Assembly (NCBI RefSeq): GCF_015704865.1
Contig: NZ_JADQTO010000004.1
Span: 136,755-200,754 of the forward strand
From: Actinoplanes aureus
Lineage (GTDB): Bacteria > Actinomycetota > Actinomycetes > Mycobacteriales > Micromonosporaceae
DNA length: 64,000 bases
Direction of reading: 5' to 3'
A program made the position numbers and the translations under genes. A model generated the notes under the pieces. The model searched no databases. It saw only the letters and a list, made by a program, of their open reading frames with translations, and was not told where the DNA came from. This document shows, piece by piece, positions 61,622-64,000 of the stretch (position 1 is its first letter; each line of letters begins with the position of its first letter).

Positions 61622-62389
61622 ATGACGGAGCGCACCAACGGGCGACCACAACACGGCCCGGAACGTCATCGCGGCGCGGTCACGCTGCGGCGTGACTCCA
61701 TCCCGGGAAGCACCGCCGACCAGAAACTGCTCGACTCCCACCATCGCGGTGAGTGGAAGACCAAGGACGCGTGGCGGGCGCTGCGCATCCTCTCCGAGTT
61801 CGTCGAGGGCTTCGACACCCTGGCCGATCTCCCATCGGCGGTGAGCGTCTTCGGCTCGGCCCGGAGCAGCCCGGACAGCTACGAGTGCGAGCTGGCCGAG
61901 AGCCTGGGCGCGGCGCTGGCCGAGGCCGGCTATGCGGTGATCACCGGTGGCGGGCCGGGCGTGATGGAGGCGGCCAACCGGGGGGCCACCGAAGCCGGCG
62001 GGATGTCCGTGGGCCTCGGCATCGAGCTCCCGTTCGAGCAGGGCCTCAACGACTGGGTCGACGTCGGCATCGACTTCCGCTACTTCTTCGTACGCAAGAC
62101 CATGTTCGTCAAGTACGCCCAGGCCTTCGTCGTACTCCCCGGCGGCTTCGGCACACTCGACGAGCTGTTCGAGGCGATCACGCTGGTGCAGACGAAGAAG
62201 GTCACCCGCTTCCCGGTGATCCTGATGGGCACCGACTACTGGAGCGGCCTGCTCGACTGGCTGAAGCGACGGATGCTCGACGACGGCAAGATCAATGCCG
62301 CCGACATGGACCTGATCCAGGTCACCGACGACGTCGCCGAGGCGGTACGCATCATCGTGGACGCCGACGCCGCCAACGGGAAGCGGTGA
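61622..62389 (+). CDS. LOG-family (TIGR00730) protein, long form
   Basis: This 255-residue Rossmann-fold protein has the LOG motifs GGGPGVMEAANRGA and VVLPGGFGTLDELFE plus an N-terminal extension of about 70 residues. LOG proteins release cytokinin base from riboside monophosphate, or act as AMP/nucleotide phosphoribohydrolases; many bacterial members are simply called TIGR00730. ATG 61622 follows CCTTGGACGC. A second LOG gene follows one base after its stop. Confidence 0.9.
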   Translation: MTERTNGRPQHGPERHRGAVTLRRDSIPGSTADQKLLDSHHRGEWKTKDAWRALRILSEFVEGFDTLADLPSAVSVFGSARSSPDSYECELAESLGAALAEAGYAVITGGGPGVMEAANRGATEAGGMSVGLGIELPFEQGLNDWVDVGIDFRYFFVRKTMFVKYAQAFVVLPGGFGTLDELFEAITLVQTKKVTRFPVILMGTDYWSGLLDWLKRRMLDDGKINAADMDLIQVTDDVAEAVRIIVDADAANGKR

Positions 62390-62390
62390 C

Positions 62391-62942
62391 GTGGCAGCCG
62401 TCTGCGTCTTCTGCGCATCCTCGAGCACTCTCGAACAACGTTGGCTGGACCTGGCCGCGGAGACCGGCCGGGAACTCGCCGAGCGGGGACACGTACTGGT
62501 CTCCGGCGGTGGCTGCGTCGGCATGATGGGCACCGTCGCCGACGGCGCCCGCTCGGCGGGCGGGCAGACCCTCGGCGTCATCCCGCAGTGCCTGGTCGAC
62601 CTCGAGGTCGCCGACGTCGCCTCGGACGAGCTCCTGGTCACCACCGACATGGGCGGCCGGAAGAACGTGATGATCGAGCGGTCGGACGCGTTCCTCACCC
62701 TGCCGGGTGGTCTCGGCACGCTGGACGAGCTCTTCGAGGTGTGGACCACCGCGACCCTCGACGTGCACCACAAGCCGATCGTCCTGCTCGATCCGGACGG
62801 CTTCTACGACGGGCTGCTGCGCTGGCTCGGTGGCCTGGTGGACCAGAAGTTCGTCCGGCCCGCCGCGATGGAGCTGATCCACGTGGCCCGCACCGTCCCG
62901 GCCGCCGTCGACCTCATCGAGGACACCCTCGGCGCGGGATAA
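62391..62942 (+). CDS. LOG-family (TIGR00730) protein, short form
   Basis: This 183-residue LOG protein has VCVFCASSSTLE, GGGCVGMMGTVADGA and the catalytic-site LPGGLGTLDELFEVW. It retains the conserved Arg in GGRKNVMIERSDAF. It is a second, divergent paralog next to the long form; tandem LOG genes beside dapE are common in actinomycetes. The likely activity is nucleotide 5'-monophosphate phosphoribohydrolase. GTG 62391 lies one base after the upstream stop, indicating co-translation. Confidence 0.92.
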   Translation: MAAVCVFCASSSTLEQRWLDLAAETGRELAERGHVLVSGGGCVGMMGTVADGARSAGGQTLGVIPQCLVDLEVADVASDELLVTTDMGGRKNVMIERSDAFLTLPGGLGTLDELFEVWTTATLDVHHKPIVLLDPDGFYDGLLRWLGGLVDQKFVRPAAMELIHVARTVPAAVDLIEDTLGAG

Positions 62943-62971
62943 CGTCGTACCGGCGTGCTCTCATAGATGCC

Positions 62972-64000
62972 GTGAGCACGCCGGCCCCCCAAGCACCGGT
63001 GCGCCGGCCGGCCTACCGCCTGGTCCGGCGCCCCCGCCCGGTCACGCCCGCGCTGCCGCTCGACCCGATGCAGCGCCGGGTGACCGAGCACACGTCCGGA
63101 CCACTGCTGGTGATCGGCGGTCCGGGCACGGGCAAGACCTCGGTTCTGGTCGAGGCGGTCGCCGCCCGCATCGCCGCGGGCGCGGACCCGGAGCGCGTCC
63201 TGGTGCTGACCTTCGGCCGCCGCGGTGCGGCGGCGCTGCGCGACCGCATCGAGGCACGGATCGCCGACGATCCCGGGCGGATCGTGCACGAACCGCTGGT
63301 GCGGACCTTCCATGCGTACGCGTTCGGTCTCCTCCGCCGAGCCGCGGCCGAGCGGGGCGAGCCGTCACCGCGGCTGCTCACCGGTCCGGAGCAGGACCTG
63401 ATCATCCGGGAGCTGCTCTCCGTCGTCGGTGATCCCGAGGCGTCCGACGAGATCGGCTGGCCGGAGGCCCTGCGGCCGGCCCTGCCCACCCGGGCCTTCG
63501 CCCAGCAGCTACGTGACCTCATGCAGCGTGCCGCCGAGCGCGGCATAGGTCCGGTCGAGCTGGCCCGCCTCGGTGAGCGGCTGGGCCGTGACGACTGGCC
63601 GGCCGCCGCCCGCTTCCTGCGGGAGTACGTGGCTGTTCTGGCCCTGCGCGACGTCACCACCCGCGGCTCCACGGCGTATGACCCGGCCGAGCTGGTCCGG
63701 GCCGCCTCCGGGCTGCTCGCCGACGAGCCGGACCTGCTGGCGGCCGAGCGGCGGCGTCTCGACTTCGTCTTCGTGGACGAGCTGGCCGAGACCGACCCGG
63801 CCCAGGTCGAGCTGCTCGGCCGGATCGCCGGCGGTGGCAAGCCGCTTGTCGCGTTCGCCGACCCGGACTCCTCGGTCTTCGGCTTCCGCGGCGCCGATCC
63901 GGAGGTGGTCTCGACCTTTCCGGCGCTGTTCCGGTCGGCGGCGGGTGCTCCCGCCGAGACCGTCGTCCTGCACACCAACTATCGGGCGGCGCCACCCCTG
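62972..64000 (+). CDS. UvrD/AdnA-like DNA helicase, N-terminal part
   Basis: From GTG 62972 the frame is open to the window end (343 residues, incomplete). It shows superfamily-1A helicase motifs: Walker A GGPGTGKTS, motif Ia VLVLTFGRRGAAALRDRI, motif II FVFVDELAETDPAQ (an unusual DEL in place of DEAQ), motif III FADPDSSVFGFRGADP and the start of motif IV with TNYR. The N-terminal run RPAYRLVRRPRPV resembles AdnA-type helicase-nucleases of actinomycetes that resect double-strand breaks. A partner AdnB gene would be expected just outside the window. Confidence 0.85.
   Translation, partial: MSTPAPQAPVRRPAYRLVRRPRPVTPALPLDPMQRRVTEHTSGPLLVIGGPGTGKTSVLVEAVAARIAAGADPERVLVLTFGRRGAAALRDRIEARIADDPGRIVHEPLVRTFHAYAFGLLRRAAAERGEPSPRLLTGPEQDLIIRELLSVVGDPEASDEIGWPEALRPALPTRAFAQQLRDLMQRAAERGIGPVELARLGERLGRDDWPAAARFLREYVAVLALRDVTTRGSTAYDPAELVRAASGLLADEPDLLAAERRRLDFVFVDELAETDPAQVELLGRIAGGGKPLVAFADPDSSVFGFRGADPEVVSTFPALFRSAAGAPAETVVLHTNYRAAPPL

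Overview
The window is high-GC DNA with strongly GC-biased third codon positions, many GTG starts and many 4-base ATGA/GTGA gene overlaps. Mycothiol biosynthesis (mshB), a mycobacterial Sdh1-type succinate dehydrogenase, a LuxR/LAL regulator and leaderless promoters point to an actinomycete. By recall, the protein sequences look like Micromonosporaceae (Actinoplanes-like); I could not test this. I see no tRNA, rRNA, CRISPR array, insertion sequence or prophage. It reads as ordinary chromosome rather than an island.

Layout. 1-12 kb: repair and housekeeping genes (Ada-AlkA fusion plus Ogt, YchF), small regulators, a G5-domain surface protein, a nucleotidyltransferase/S51 peptidase pair and hypothetical membrane proteins. 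12-19 kb: a Nudix enzyme, then a TetR-controlled alcohol-to-acyl-CoA set (acyl-CoA ligase divergent from TetR, aldehyde dehydrogenase and alcohol dehydrogenase), a 5'-3' exonuclease and a LAL regulator. 22-31.2 kb: a ten-gene minus-strand operon joining a Liv-type ABC transporter to two SDRs, an APH-type kinase, an ACAD10/11-like acyl-CoA dehydrogenase and a TetR, behind a promoter whose -10 lies inside a perfect palindrome. 31-36 kb: AlkB, a DHA2 exporter with a divergent TetR, an XRE-cupin regulator divergent from a GNAT, and a 111-bp inverted repeat between convergent genes. 36-43 kb: sdhCAB and tldD/tldE.

43-51 kb: an S9-family peptidase that lacks its nucleophile serine, then mshB-DUF6113, fdxA-dapC-SIMPL (dapC apparently starts at CTG) and a DUF4407 membrane protein. 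51-55.2 kb: an SDR and a cluster of small exported proteins, three of which share one architecture. 55.7-61.3 kb: a SAM methyltransferase, a MerR regulator fused to sliding-clamp (DnaN-like) domains, a lysE/argP exporter-regulator pair, dapD and dapE. 61.2-64 kb: a 66-aa protein, two LOG-family proteins and the start of an AdnA/UvrD-like helicase that runs off the window.

Lysine metabolism recurs (dapC, dapD, dapE, lysE, argP). The most unusual items are the MerR-clamp fusion, the kinase/dehydrogenase/transporter operon, which resembles 4-hydroxyacid (levulinate-type) catabolism, the exported paralog cluster and the serine-less S9 protein. All functional statements come from reading motifs by eye; no database search was run.
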